From Halorubellus sp034808145 (GTDB lineage: Archaea; Halobacteriota; Halobacteria; Halobacteriales; Natrialbaceae): a DNA stretch of 64,000 nucleotides. The first letter of the stretch is position 1. Every line of letters begins with the position of its first letter. Under the pieces are notes generated by a model. The model was not told the origin of the DNA. It did no database searches and saw nothing but the letters and a program-made list of their open reading frames with translations. Below are positions 56,019-64,000 of this stretch, piece by piece. The stretch lies in contig NZ_JAXHGM010000001.1 in NCBI RefSeq assembly GCF_034808145.1, positions 682,001-746,000 of the forward strand. The letters run 5' to 3'. A program made the translations under genes and the position numbers.

Positions 56019-59000
56019 CCGCCGGCACCCCCTCGCCGCCCGCCAGGTCGATGCCCGTCACCGCCGAGACGTTGTCGTCCTGCATCGTCACGCCGATCGC
56101 GCGCTCCGAGCGGTCGAGCATCGCCGACCGATGCGACACGACGACGAACTGCGCGTCGCCCGCGAGCTCGTCCACCATCTGCCCCACGCGCTCCGCGTTC
56201 GCCGCGTCCAGGAACGCGTCCACCTCGTCGAGCGCGTAGAACGGCGCCGGATTGTGCCGCTGGATCGCGAAGATGAACGCCAACGCCGTCAACGACTTCT
56301 CCCCGCCACTCATCGCATCCAGCCGCTGGATGGGCTTGTCGCCCGGCTGCGCCTTCATCGTCAACCCACCCTCGAACGGGTCCGCCTCGTCCTCCAGATG
56401 CAGCGTCCCCGTCCCGTTCGACAACCGCTCGAAGATGTCCGTGAACTGCTCGTTGATCGCCTCGTACGCGTCCATGAACGTCTGCTTCTTCTGCGCCTCG
56501 TAGGAGTCGATGCGGTCGCGAATCCCGTCTCGTTCCTCGACGAGCGTCTCCTTCCCCGACAACAACTCCTCGAGCGCGTCCCTCACCTCGTCGTACTCGT
56601 CGATAGCGAGCTGGTTCACCGGCTCCATCGCCGCCATGTCCCCCTCGAAGCACTCCACCATCTCCACCACCGCATCGTGGTCCGGGACGTCCTCCGGGTC
56701 GTACTCGCCGACCTCCGCCTCCAGGCTCTCGACCTCCCACTCCAGGTCCTCGCGCTCCGCCTCGAGACTCTCGACCGTCGACTCGACCGCGTCCACCTGC
56801 TGCTGTTGCTCGTCCCTTGCCTGTCGCGCCGCCTTCGCCGCCTCGCGGACCGACTCGCGCTCGGCCTTCAGGTCCTCCAGCTCGTCCTCGAGCTCCAGGA
56901 CCTTCCGGCGCTTCTCCTCGAGGACCGCCTCCTTCTCCTCGATGTCGCCCTCGAGCTCCGCGATGCGGTCCTCGTGCTCGGCCTTGCGGTCCTGGGCGTC
57001 CTCGATGTCGTCGTGGAGGTCCTCGATGGCGTCCTCCGCGTACTCCTTCTGCAAGGTCAGGTCGTTCAACGACCCGTCGATGTCGCTCACGCGACCCTCG
57101 ATGTCGTCGATCTCCGCCTCGACCGCCTCCATCTCCGCCGTCAACTCGGGGACGCGCGAATCCGCGAGCTCGCCCTCGAGCTCGTCGATGTCCTCCTCGA
57201 TGTCCGCGATCTCCGCCTGCTTCTCGCCGACCGCGGCCTCTATCTCCTGCATCTCCGCGTCCACGTCCTCGCGCTCGCCCTCGAGCTCGGCCTTCCGGCC
57301 CTCCAGGCGCTCGACGCGCTCCCGCGTCGACTCGACCTCCGCCTCGACCGCGTCGATGTCGGTCTGGACGTCACGGACCGCATCGGTCGCGTCCGCCTTC
57401 CGGTCGCGTGCATCGTCTAAGCGGTCGTCGATGTCCCGGAGCTCCTCGCGGAGGTCCTCGCGCTGCTCCTGGAGATCGGTTATCTGCTCGGCGACGCGCT
57501 CCAGCTCGCCGCGCCCGGACTTCGCGAACGAGTACCGCGACCCCGACGACGACCCGCCAGTCATCGCCCCGGACTTCTCGACGAGGTCGCCGTCGAGCGT
57601 CACGAGCCGATAGTCGCCCTGGAGGTCCCGCGCCGTCTCCAGGTCCTCCACGACGAGCGTGTCACCGACGACGTAACTGAAGATACCCGTGTACTCGTCG
57701 GCGAAGTCGAGGAGGTTGTACGCGAAGTCCACCACGCCCGGCAGGTCCGGGGGACTCGACAGCGACCGGTCGTGCATGTCCGTCATCGGGAGGAACGTCG
57801 CGCGGCCCGCGTTCCGCGACTTCAGGTGGTCGATGCACTGCTGGCCGACGACGTCGTCGTCCACCACCACGTTCGCCATCCGCCCGCCCGCAGCGGTCTC
57901 ACAGGCCTGCGCGTACTGCCCGCCGACGCTCCCGAGCTGCGCGACCGTCCCGTGCACGCCGTCGATCCCCGAGTTCAGGATGGTCGTCACCGACCGCCCG
58001 TACGACGAATCGCCCGATGCCTCCGCGTTCGCCTCCAGCTCCGCGTACTCCTGTTGCTTGCGCTGGAGCTCGTCCTCCACGTCCTCGATGTCGCTCTGGG
58101 TCGCCTGCTTCTCTCGCTTCAGGTCGTCGACGACGCCCTCGATCGAGAGCGCGTTCTTGCGTGCCTTCTCCAGCTCGTCTTGGAGGTCCTCGCGCTCGGC
58201 CTCCAGTTCCGGAATCTCCGCCTCGGCCGCCTCGACGTCGTCCTCGACCTCGGCGATCTCGTTCGACCGCCGCCGCGCCTCGTCCAGCAACCGGTCCTGC
58301 TCGCGCTGCAGCTCGTTCTTCTCGTCCCGAGCCGCCTCCAACGCCTCCTTGCGGTCCTGGAGCTCACCCTTGAGCTCGTCGTACTCCGTGTCTATCGCGT
58401 CGATCTCCGCCTGCAGGTCCGCGAGCTCCGCGCGCTTGTCCTGGACGTCCGCCATCAACGACGACTTCTCGACCTTGCACTCCTTGATCTCGTCCTCGAG
58501 CGCCTCGATCTCCTCCTGCTTCTTGTCCACCTGCACGAACGCCTGCCGGCGGTCCGCCTCCGCCGACTCGATCGCGTCCTCGCTCGACGACACCTTCTCC
58601 TCCAGGAGCTCGATGTCGTTCTGGATGGCGTTGATGTCGCTCTTTATCTGGAGCTGCTCGTCCTCGCCCTTCCGCTCTATCTCGCGGTTCAACTCCTCGA
58701 GGTCGTCCTCGAGACGCAGCACCTTCCCCTGGCGCTCGTCGAGCTCGCGCTCCAGGTCCTCGAGCGCCGCTTGCTTCCGGTCGATGCGGCCCTCGACGTC
58801 CGCGAGCGCCTCGCGTTTGTCCTCTAACTCCGCGGCCTTCAGGTAGCCCTCGTACTCCTCCTTCTCGCGGCGCAGCCGCCGATACCGTAGCGCCTCGCGA
58901 CGCTCGTCGGCGAGCTGGTCGAGGCGGTCGTGCTTGTCGTCGATACGGATCTCCGCCTCCTCGATGCGCTCCTTGACCGTCTCCAGCTCCTCCAGGGCGT

Positions 59001-59586
59001 CCGCCTTCTTCGCGTCGAACTCCGCGACGCCCGCGATCTCGTCGATGATCTCGCGGCGGGCGTACGGCGTCATGTTGATGATCTCCGTCACGTCGCCCTG
59101 CATGACGACGTTGTACCCCTCCGGCGCGACGCCGGCCTGCGCGAGGAGGTCCTGGATGTCCGAGAGGTTCACCGAGCGCCCGTTCAGGTAGTAGTACGAG
59201 TAGTAGTTGTCCTCGGTCTGCTTGACGCGTCGCTTCACCGAAATCTCGCCGACGTCGCCGACGTCGTCGGTACCGGCGGCGTTCTCGACCTGCGAGCGCG
59301 ACAGGCGCCCCTCGTCGTTCGCGAGCACGACCTCGACGATCGCCTCCTTCGGGCCGCTGCCGGCGTCGCCGTCGGCGTGCCCGGGGTTGTAGATGAGGTC
59401 GGTGAGTTTCTCCGCGCGAATCCCTCGCGTCCGAGCGAGGCCGAGCGCGAACAGGACGGCGTCGATGATGTTCGACTTCCCGCTCCCGTTCGGGCCGGTG
59501 ACGACCGTGAAATCCTCGTAGAAGGGGATCCGGGTCTTCCGCCCGAAGCTCTTGAAGTTCTCGAGGACGAGTTCCTTGATGTGCAT
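56011..59586 (-). CDS. smc: Chromosome segregation protein SMC
   Basis: This 1191-residue ATPase organises chromosomes. The N-terminal Walker A is GPNGSGKSN (Lys38). Two long coiled coils flank a hinge at about residues 535-660 (GIDGVHGTVAQLGSVGGQYA). The C-terminal head has the signature MSGGEKSLTALAFIFAIQ and Walker B PFYALDEVDAFLD. Length is normal for SMC. The start codon is 33 bases after the DUF7518-like stop, and the stop region overlaps scpA by eight bases, making a three-gene operon. Confidence 0.97.
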   Translation of the reverse strand: MHIKELVLENFKSFGRKTRIPFYEDFTVVTGPNGSGKSNIIDAVLFALGLARTRGIRAEKLTDLIYNPGHADGDAGSGPKEAIVEVVLANDEGRLSRSQVENAAGTDDVGDVGEISVKRRVKQTEDNYYSYYYLNGRSVNLSDIQDLLAQAGVAPEGYNVVMQGDVTEIINMTPYARREIIDEIAGVAEFDAKKADALEELETVKERIEEAEIRIDDKHDRLDQLADERREALRYRRLRREKEEYEGYLKAAELEDKREALADVEGRIDRKQAALEDLERELDERQGKVLRLEDDLEELNREIERKGEDEQLQIKSDINAIQNDIELLEEKVSSSEDAIESAEADRRQAFVQVDKKQEEIEALEDEIKECKVEKSSLMADVQDKRAELADLQAEIDAIDTEYDELKGELQDRKEALEAARDEKNELQREQDRLLDEARRRSNEIAEVEDDVEAAEAEIPELEAEREDLQDELEKARKNALSIEGVVDDLKREKQATQSDIEDVEDELQRKQQEYAELEANAEASGDSSYGRSVTTILNSGIDGVHGTVAQLGSVGGQYAQACETAAGGRMANVVVDDDVVGQQCIDHLKSRNAGRATFLPMTDMHDRSLSSPPDLPGVVDFAYNLLDFADEYTGIFSYVVGDTLVVEDLETARDLQGDYRLVTLDGDLVEKSGAMTGGSSSGSRYSFAKSGRGELERVAEQITDLQEQREDLREELRDIDDRLDDARDRKADATDAVRDVQTDIDAVEAEVESTRERVERLEGRKAELEGEREDVDAEMQEIEAAVGEKQAEIADIEEDIDELEGELADSRVPELTAEMEAVEAEIDDIEGRVSDIDGSLNDLTLQKEYAEDAIEDLHDDIEDAQDRKAEHEDRIAELEGDIEEKEAVLEEKRRKVLELEDELEDLKAERESVREAAKAARQARDEQQQQVDAVESTVESLEAEREDLEWEVESLEAEVGEYDPEDVPDHDAVVEMVECFEGDMAAMEPVNQLAIDEYDEVRDALEELLSGKETLVEERDGIRDRIDSYEAQKKQTFMDAYEAINEQFTDIFERLSNGTGTLHLEDEADPFEGGLTMKAQPGDKPIQRLDAMSGGEKSLTALAFIFAIQRHNPAPFYALDEVDAFLDAANAERVGQMVDELAGDAQFVVVSHRSAMLDRSERAIGVTMQDDNVSAVTGIDLAGGEGVPADD

Positions 59587-59619
59587 TGTTAGTCCGAATC
59601 CACCGCGGGGATGCCGGCG

Positions 59620-60003
59620 TCAGGCGACGATGATGTCGTCGCCGACGTCCGAATCCTCCGAATCGTCGCCCGTTTCGCCCTCGGTGGGCTTGTCTCCTTC
59701 GACTGCTTCCTTCGTCGCTTCGGCGACGTCCTCCTGGCCGGCTTCGGGCGTGACGATCTCGGTGTCGGTCGCCTCGCTCTCGGGGATGTCGCCGCGGGCG
59801 GTGGTCTGCGCGGCGCTCTCGTCGGCGCCGAGGTCGACGTTCGGGTCGGCGTCCTCGACGACGGTCTGGGGGTCGGCGTCGAGTTCGGCTTCGAGGATGC
59901 GCACGCGCTCTTTGGTCTCTACGAGTTCCTCGGTGAGGCCGCGGACGGTGGACTCGAGCTCCGCCACGGTGGCCTCGAGTTCCTCAACCCGGTTCGTTGG
60001 CAT
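59620..60003 (-). CDS. DUF7518-like coiled-coil protein, first gene of the smc operon
   Basis: This 127-residue protein has an N-terminal coiled coil (VEELEATVAELESTVRGLTE and continuing to about residue 42) and an acidic tail of 80 residues (Glu, Asp, Thr) ending DVGDDIIVA. It resembles the small haloarchaeal DUF7518 protein that precedes smc. The operon position suggests contact with SMC or ScpA, possibly in place of ScpB, but no ScpB winged helix is present. The ATG at 60003 follows a TATA box by 24-32 nt. Confidence 0.75.
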   Translation of the reverse strand: MPTNRVEELEATVAELESTVRGLTEELVETKERVRILEAELDADPQTVVEDADPNVDLGADESAAQTTARGDIPESEATDTEIVTPEAGQEDVAEATKEAVEGDKPTEGETGDDSEDSDVGDDIIVA

Positions 60004-60026
60004 ACAGGATACGCGCGGGCGGAGTC

Positions 60027-60035
60027 TCTTAATGG
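60027..60035 (-). promoter_or_regulatory. TATA box of the DUF7518-smc-scpA operon
   Basis: CCATTAAGA on the minus strand lies 24-32 nt upstream of the ATG at 60003. Confidence 0.6.
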
Positions 60036-60228
60036 TACGCAAGACAAATGTATCATTCCTGTAATGTGCTGGCGGGTGGTCGGCTGGTGGCGCGAGACGC
60101 GAGTTCCCGGCCAGTACTGGGGGACGATACCACACCACTCGACTGCACGTTTATAAGCCATCGTCCGGGGTCGCGTGCCTCCTCCGCGTCGACGACGACG
60201 CGACCGTCCCGGCACCGGGCCGCGCCGG

Positions 60229-61311
60229 CTAGAACAGCCCGGCGGCCTCGACGGTCTCGCGGTAGCACTGGAGGTAGGACTCGAGGACGACGTCGTGGTC
60301 GTACTCGTCGAACGCCGGGTCGTAGTCGAGGCGTTCCAGGTCGGCGGCGTCGCGGATGGCGTCCGCGAGCTCCTGTTCGCTCGTCGTCCGGAACGCCCGG
60401 TCGCGGTCCCCGCCGGGTTTCAGGTAGTGCTCGACGAGTTCGTGCGCGCTCGAGTTCGCGTGGTACTCGACGATGCCGACGCACCCGCTCGCGAGCGCCC
60501 ACAGGAACTCCGTCGGGAACAGGCACTCGTCGGCGGTCTGCGCGAACACGTGCGCGCCCCGGTAGACCGCGATGCGCTCCTCCCGCGTGCACTCGCCGAG
60601 CCACGTGATGCGGTCGTCGATGCGGAGGTCGCGAGCCTGCCGTTCGTACCGCGCTCGCGCCGGGCCGTCGCCGACGACCGTCGCGGTCCAGTCGGTCTGA
60701 CGGAGTTCCGCGAGCGCGAGCAGGAGCGACTCGAGGTTCGCCCCGTCGTCAAGCCGGCGCGCGTACACCACGTCGCCGACGCGGTCCGGTTCGGTCGCCC
60801 GGACGCGGTCGACGCTCACGCTGTTCGGGACGACCTCGACCGCGTCCGCCGCGAGGTCGACGTGCTCGCGGACCGCCGTCTCGACGAGCGCGGACGGCAC
60901 GAGGACGCGGTCGGCCTTCGAGAGCGCCTTCCGCTCGGTCCGACCGTACCCGTCGACGTCCCCGTACCAGTCCGTCACGAGCGGCGCGCGCGCCATCCGC
61001 GCACCCTTCTTCGCGGCCGGAACCTGGCACGCCGGCGTCCCGGCGGCGTGCACGACGTCGGGACTGCGGCGCGGGATGCGCGTGGTGAGCGCCCAGCGGA
61101 ACGACCGCTCGGCTGTCACGTCGTCCACGACCGCCTCGTACGTCACGTCGTTCTCCGTCCACGTCTCGTCGCCGCTCGTCCACCACTTCCCGCAGAGGAC
61201 GACGACGTCGTGCCCGCGCGCAGCGAGACGCTCCGCGACCCCGCGGACCCGGGAGTTCGCCTCGGACCCACGATGAAAAGCGGTCTCCAACGCGACGAAC
61301 ACGACGCGCAT
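60229..61311 (-). CDS. GT4-type glycosyltransferase
   Basis: This 360-residue GT-B enzyme transfers a sugar from a nucleotide donor. The N-terminal ETAFHRGSEANSRVRGVAERLAARG is the acceptor-side Gly-rich region. SVSVDRVRATEP and YARRLDDGANLESLLLALAEL lie at the domain junction, and FPTEFLWALASGCVGIVEYH with the conserved Glu replaces the EX7E motif in modified form. It is cytoplasmic or peripheral. The ATG at 61311 lies about 27 nt after CGTTTAATAC. The product could be a glycolipid or an S-layer glycan precursor; the neighbours do not help. Confidence 0.87.
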   Translation of the reverse strand: MRVVFVALETAFHRGSEANSRVRGVAERLAARGHDVVVLCGKWWTSGDETWTENDVTYEAVVDDVTAERSFRWALTTRIPRRSPDVVHAAGTPACQVPAAKKGARMARAPLVTDWYGDVDGYGRTERKALSKADRVLVPSALVETAVREHVDLAADAVEVVPNSVSVDRVRATEPDRVGDVVYARRLDDGANLESLLLALAELRQTDWTATVVGDGPARARYERQARDLRIDDRITWLGECTREERIAVYRGAHVFAQTADECLFPTEFLWALASGCVGIVEYHANSSAHELVEHYLKPGGDRDRAFRTTSEQELADAIRDAADLERLDYDPAFDEYDHDVVLESYLQCYRETVEAAGLF

Positions 61312-61333
61312 ACCCACAACCGACACAGGACGG

Positions 61334-61343
61334 GTATTAAACG
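61334..61343 (-). promoter_or_regulatory. TATA box of the GT4 gene
   Basis: CGTTTAATAC on the minus strand lies 23-32 nt upstream of the ATG at 61311. Confidence 0.6.
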
Positions 61344-61536
61344 AATCGGCTCCGTGACGGCCACCTCACCGTTCGGTGCGCCGAGACCGCCGTCGACGCG
61401 ACCGAACGACCACGGCAGCGCGAACGACGACAGCTGACGACCACGGCACGTACCAACGGCGACAGCGGACCGCGAGGGGCGAGCAACCGGCGGCGAGGGG
61501 TCAGGTTCATGCCCGACGACGACGAACGGACGACAG

Positions 61537-62817
61537 ATGCGGCTCGACGACTACATCGACGGCCTGGAGCCCGACGAGGACGCCAGACGCCGGCGGCTCG
61601 CGAAGGAGAAGTCCTACGAGGTGACGGAGTACCTGGAGGACTTCGAGCGCGCGTTCGAGGAGTCGGTGCAGGGCGGGGACCTGTTCGGGTCGACGTCGCC
61701 GTCCGTGTTCGTCGGCCGGTCGGGCTACCCCGACGTGTCCACGGGCCTGCTGTCGCCGGTCGCGGGCGACGTCGACCCGGAGAGCCTCGTGACGGACGCG
61801 TCCTGGTACGGCGCGGTCGGCATCGACGACGTCGTCCAACGCCGGAGTTCGCTCCTCAACTCGAACCGGCGCGCCGACGTCCGTGACGCCGGGACGTTCG
61901 ACGGTTCCGAGAGCGTCCACGACGCCTGGAGCGGGTTCCTCGGCACGCAACGCGAGGTCGCGATCGCTGGCGACCCCGTCGACGTCGAGATCGGCCTGGA
62001 CGGGACGCCCGAGCTGGACCTCGACGGCGGCGAGATCAGCGCGCCGCGGGGGCCGCGAGCGCGAGCGAACCGCGCCGAGCTCGCGGAGAACCCGTACGTC
62101 CCGCGGCCCGTGAAGAAGACGCTGGAGGACGACGACTGGCGGGCCCAGGGCGCGATGACGTACCTCTACCGGCGCGGGTTCGACGTCTACGAGATCAACA
62201 ACATCCTGTCGGCGGGCGCGCTCGGTCGCGGCGAGAACCGGCGGCTCGTGCCGACGCGGTGGTCGATCACGGCGGTCGACGACACGGTCGGTCAGTACCT
62301 CCGCGGCCAGCTCCGCGGCACCCAGAGCGTCGACCAGGTGGAGGTGCACGAGAACGAGTTCATGGGGAACCGCTACTGGGTGGTGCTCGCGCCCGGCAAG
62401 TGGGAGTTCGAGCTCGTCGAGATGAAGGCCCCCGGGAGCATCTGGAATCAGGGCGGCGGCGAGGTCTGGATGGGTGCCGCGAGCGAGGGCTTCGAGGGCC
62501 GGAGCGGGTACGTCGGCGAGACCGCGGGCGCGTACTACGCGAGCCGGCTCGGCGTCCTCGAGCACCTCGTGGAGCGCGGCCGGCAGGCGAAGTGCCTCGT
62601 GCTCCGCGAGGTCAGCGACGACTACTGGGCGCCGGTCGGCGTCTGGCAGGTCCGCGAGAGCGTGCGGAACGCGTTCGACGACGAACCCGGCGAAGCCGAG
62701 GACTTCGCGACCGCCGTCCGCGCCATCGAACCGCACCTCCCGGTGTCGACGAACCGCCTCCGCCGGAAGTCGAGCATGGTCTCGGGCCTCCAGTCGTCGC
62801 TCGCGGACTGGGCGTGA
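61537..62817 (+). CDS. nreA: DNA repair protein NreA
   Basis: This 426-residue archaeal protein is implicated in repair of DNA damaged by mitomycin C and works with the sliding clamp. Family blocks visible are SPSVFVGRSGYPDVSTGLLSP, SLLNSNRRADVRDAG, TQREVAIAGDPVDVEI, FDVYEINNILSAGALGRGENR and NRYWVVLAPGKWEFELVEMK. The extreme C-terminus LQSSLADWA is a PCNA-interacting (PIP) box of the form QxxLxxW. It is the NreA form without the N-terminal zinc finger of NreB. The ATG at 61537 gives the homologous start. Confidence 0.93.
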   Translation: MRLDDYIDGLEPDEDARRRRLAKEKSYEVTEYLEDFERAFEESVQGGDLFGSTSPSVFVGRSGYPDVSTGLLSPVAGDVDPESLVTDASWYGAVGIDDVVQRRSSLLNSNRRADVRDAGTFDGSESVHDAWSGFLGTQREVAIAGDPVDVEIGLDGTPELDLDGGEISAPRGPRARANRAELAENPYVPRPVKKTLEDDDWRAQGAMTYLYRRGFDVYEINNILSAGALGRGENRRLVPTRWSITAVDDTVGQYLRGQLRGTQSVDQVEVHENEFMGNRYWVVLAPGKWEFELVEMKAPGSIWNQGGGEVWMGAASEGFEGRSGYVGETAGAYYASRLGVLEHLVERGRQAKCLVLREVSDDYWAPVGVWQVRESVRNAFDDEPGEAEDFATAVRAIEPHLPVSTNRLRRKSSMVSGLQSSLADWA

Positions 62818-62821
62818 CGGC

Positions 62822-62893
62822 GTCGACCGGACGGGAGTCGGTGACTCCCGCCGGACGGTAATCGAGGAGTCCAACCGGCCGAGAGTCGAGCGA
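62822..62893 (+). repeat. Three 24-bp tandem units after nreA
   Basis: Units 62822-62845, 62846-62869 and 62870-62893 follow the nreA stop after four bases and share a core ACCGGACGG(G)AGTCGAGGA. They are about 60-70 percent alike. The spacing is exact. Confidence 0.7.
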
Positions 62894-62936
62894 CCGACCC
62901 GGCGATTCTTGACGTCCCCGAGCGAACCGACCTAGC

Positions 62937-63149
62937 ATGCCCGCGTTCTCGCTCCCGCTCCAGGTGCCCGGCGTGAACGAACTCATCGTCATCGGATTCA
63001 TCCTGCTGCCGCTCGTGGTCCTCGCGGTCATCGGGTACGTGCTCGTCCGACGCATCGTCGCGCTCCCGGACCCGAGTCGCGTGACCGACCTCGAACGCGA
63101 GGTCGACGCGCTCCGCGAACGCGTCGAGGAACTCGAAGACGAGCGCTGA
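62937..63149 (+). CDS. Small single-helix membrane protein with coiled coil
   Basis: This 70-residue protein has one membrane helix (LIVIGFILLPLVVLAVIGYVLV) and a C-terminal coiled coil (VTDLEREVDALRERVEELED). A short N-terminal segment PLQVPGVNELIVIG recalls TatA-like proteins, but the amphipathic helix of TatA is absent. No function is assigned. The start codon fits a TATA-like GATTCTTGA about 27 nt upstream. Confidence 0.72.
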   Translation: MPAFSLPLQVPGVNELIVIGFILLPLVVLAVIGYVLVRRIVALPDPSRVTDLEREVDALRERVEELEDER

Positions 63150-63174
63150 CCGACGACGCGGCCCCGAGTGGCGG

Positions 63175-63639
63175 TCAGTCCTCGACCGCGAGGACCTCGC
63201 CGTCGAGGTTCGCCATCGCCGCCTCGACGTACTCGCCGGTCTCGTCCACGATCGCCTGCCAGTCGTCGGTATCGGGCGCGATGCCGACGAGGCGCGCGAT
63301 CTTCATGATGGAGACGTGGTAGACGTGCTGGACGCCGGGTTCGTCCTGCCAGACGACGACGTTACACGGGAACAGCCCGCCCATGTCCTTCGTGACGTCC
63401 AGCGCCTTGTCCGCGACCCCGGGGTTGCACGCGCCGAGGACGTAGTACGGGTCGCGGCCGGCGTCCACCTTCTCGTTCAGCATGTCGCTCGGCGAGAACT
63501 CGGTCGCGACGCCGAACCCGGCGTCGACGAACGCCTCGCGGACGTGCTCGACGGCGTCCTCGTGGTCCATCTCCAGCACCGCGCGCTTCGTACCGACGTC
63601 CGACTCGCTGACCGCTTCCGGGTCGATTGGGAGTGTCAT
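63175..63639 (-). CDS. DUF302 family protein
   Basis: This 154-residue protein has the DUF302 fold: HVREAFVDAGFGVATEFS, then GRDPYYVLGACNPGVADKAL with a Cys-Asn-Pro motif, and MGGLFPCNVVVWQDEPGVQH with a second conserved Cys. The two Cys may bind a metal or thiol. Function is unknown. The ATG at 63639 is about 27 nt after GCTTTTCAG and removes an unrelated extension. Confidence 0.87.
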   Translation of the reverse strand: MTLPIDPEAVSESDVGTKRAVLEMDHEDAVEHVREAFVDAGFGVATEFSPSDMLNEKVDAGRDPYYVLGACNPGVADKALDVTKDMGGLFPCNVVVWQDEPGVQHVYHVSIMKIARLVGIAPDTDDWQAIVDETGEYVEAAMANLDGEVLAVED

Positions 63640-63738
63640 CACTCTCCTCTCGGCGCTCGCGGCTGAAAAGCGTACGGCGAGTTGGGCACGACGGTCGCGC
63701 AACCGCCAGCTGTCTTCGCGCCCGTGCCCGACGAGCGC

Positions 63739-64000
63739 TCAGACTGGGATGGGGAGCCACCGGAGCCACCCGAGGACGGTGTCGGTGGCGATGATCGGGT
63801 CGTGGATGACGAGCCAGTCGAGCAGGACGAGCCCGGCGCCGTGCGCAACGACGCTCGGGAGCAGCGAGTTCGACTTGTAGTCGATCGCGCCGAACAGGAC
63901 GTCCGTCGGCCCGGAGAGCAGTATCTCGATCGGTGGTTTCGTCGCGTGATGGACGGCGTACACGACCGGGCTGATGAACGCGGCCTTGATACCGAAGCGT
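63739..64000 (-). CDS. CPBP-type intramembrane protease, C-terminal end (partial)
   Basis: The frame enters from the right edge of the window and stops at 63739-63741. Visible sequence RFGIKAAFISPVVYAVHHAT and LLPSVVAHGAGLVLLDWLVI has the paired His-containing helices of the CPBP/Abi family (FxxxH and an NxxxH-like helix, here VVAHGA). The EExxR motif would lie outside the window. At least three membrane helices are visible. Family members process CAAX proteins or give immunity to peptides; the substrate here is unknown. Confidence 0.7.
   Translation of the reverse strand, partial: RFGIKAAFISPVVYAVHHATKPPIEILLSGPTDVLFGAIDYKSNSLLPSVVAHGAGLVLLDWLVIHDPIIATDTVLGWLRWLPIPV

Noticed and set aside
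1..64000. tRNA, rRNA or known riboswitch genes
   Set aside because: I looked in the larger gaps (4696-4956, 22942-23263, 25617-25899, 48713-49044) for cloverleaf arms or conserved T-loop sequence and saw none; a covariance-model scan would be decisive.

Overview
The window is a very GC-rich chromosomal stretch from a halophilic archaeon (class Halobacteria). The evidence is strongly acidic proteins, a TFB-type general transcription factor, an sn-glycerol-1-phosphate dehydrogenase for archaeal lipids, a CetZ tubulin, archaeal PCNA-binding NreA, haloarchaea-specific families (HalOD1, PadR/DUF7344-type winged helices, HVO_0758/HVO_0649-type zinc fingers, rnhA-operon protein), and TATA boxes about 27 nt upstream of many start codons, which implies largely leaderless transcripts. 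The genus cannot be fixed from sequence alone. No rRNA, tRNA, CRISPR array, transposase or prophage gene was recognised. The high GC opens long shadow frames on both strands, so start codons were chosen by protein homology, TATA spacing and gene overlaps.

Layout. 1-5 kb: end of a CARDB-like protein, a DUF488 protein, an MTH1-like Nudix hydrolase, prolyl-tRNA synthetase and a soluble PAS/GAF histidine kinase. 5-10 kb: a one-piece glutamate synthase with its own promoter and a dyad at the likely transcription start. 9.7-16 kb: small membrane and zinc-ribbon genes, an SDR epimerase, a DUF7344/HalOD1 regulatory pair, an amino-acid permease/TrkA/Cys-rich operon, and egsA. 16-28 kb: an ABC exporter, an S9 peptidase, tfb, rnhA with its partner, a PadR regulator, pyrophosphatase, an alkaline-phosphatase-superfamily enzyme, two tandem SHOCT membrane proteins and cetZ.

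28.4-38.9 kb: a tightly overlapping operon for a Tad-like (archaeal pilus or type II/IV secretion) machine: coiled-coil protein, secreted DUF7311-like protein, secretion ATPase, two-lobed TadB/TadC-like membrane platform, then four proteins with a single N-terminal membrane anchor, the last giant and read in frame into a DUF5791 gene. 38.9-54 kb: SDR, DHH phosphoesterase, aldo/keto reductase, MFS transporter, two more histidine kinases, a glycosyltransferase, a Tat lipoprotein, a phosphoribosyltransferase, a MATE exporter and MTA phosphorylase. 54-64 kb: zinc finger, the chromosome-structure operon DUF7518-smc-scpA, a GT4 glycosyltransferase, nreA, a DUF302 protein and the end of a CPBP protease.

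The most unusual signal is local tandem duplication. Six loci carry short unrelated tandem repeats directly after (or spanning) a stop codon. One of them, three 68-bp-related units after a DUF7109-like gene, preserves an 8-bp hairpin stem through two compensatory base-pair changes. A histidine kinase carries a fourfold 45-bp repeat that copies its own ATP-binding N-box. Other leads are the DUF7286-DUF5791 read-through, a probable frameshift after mtnP, and dyads at the gltB, ppa and 24.0-kb promoters.
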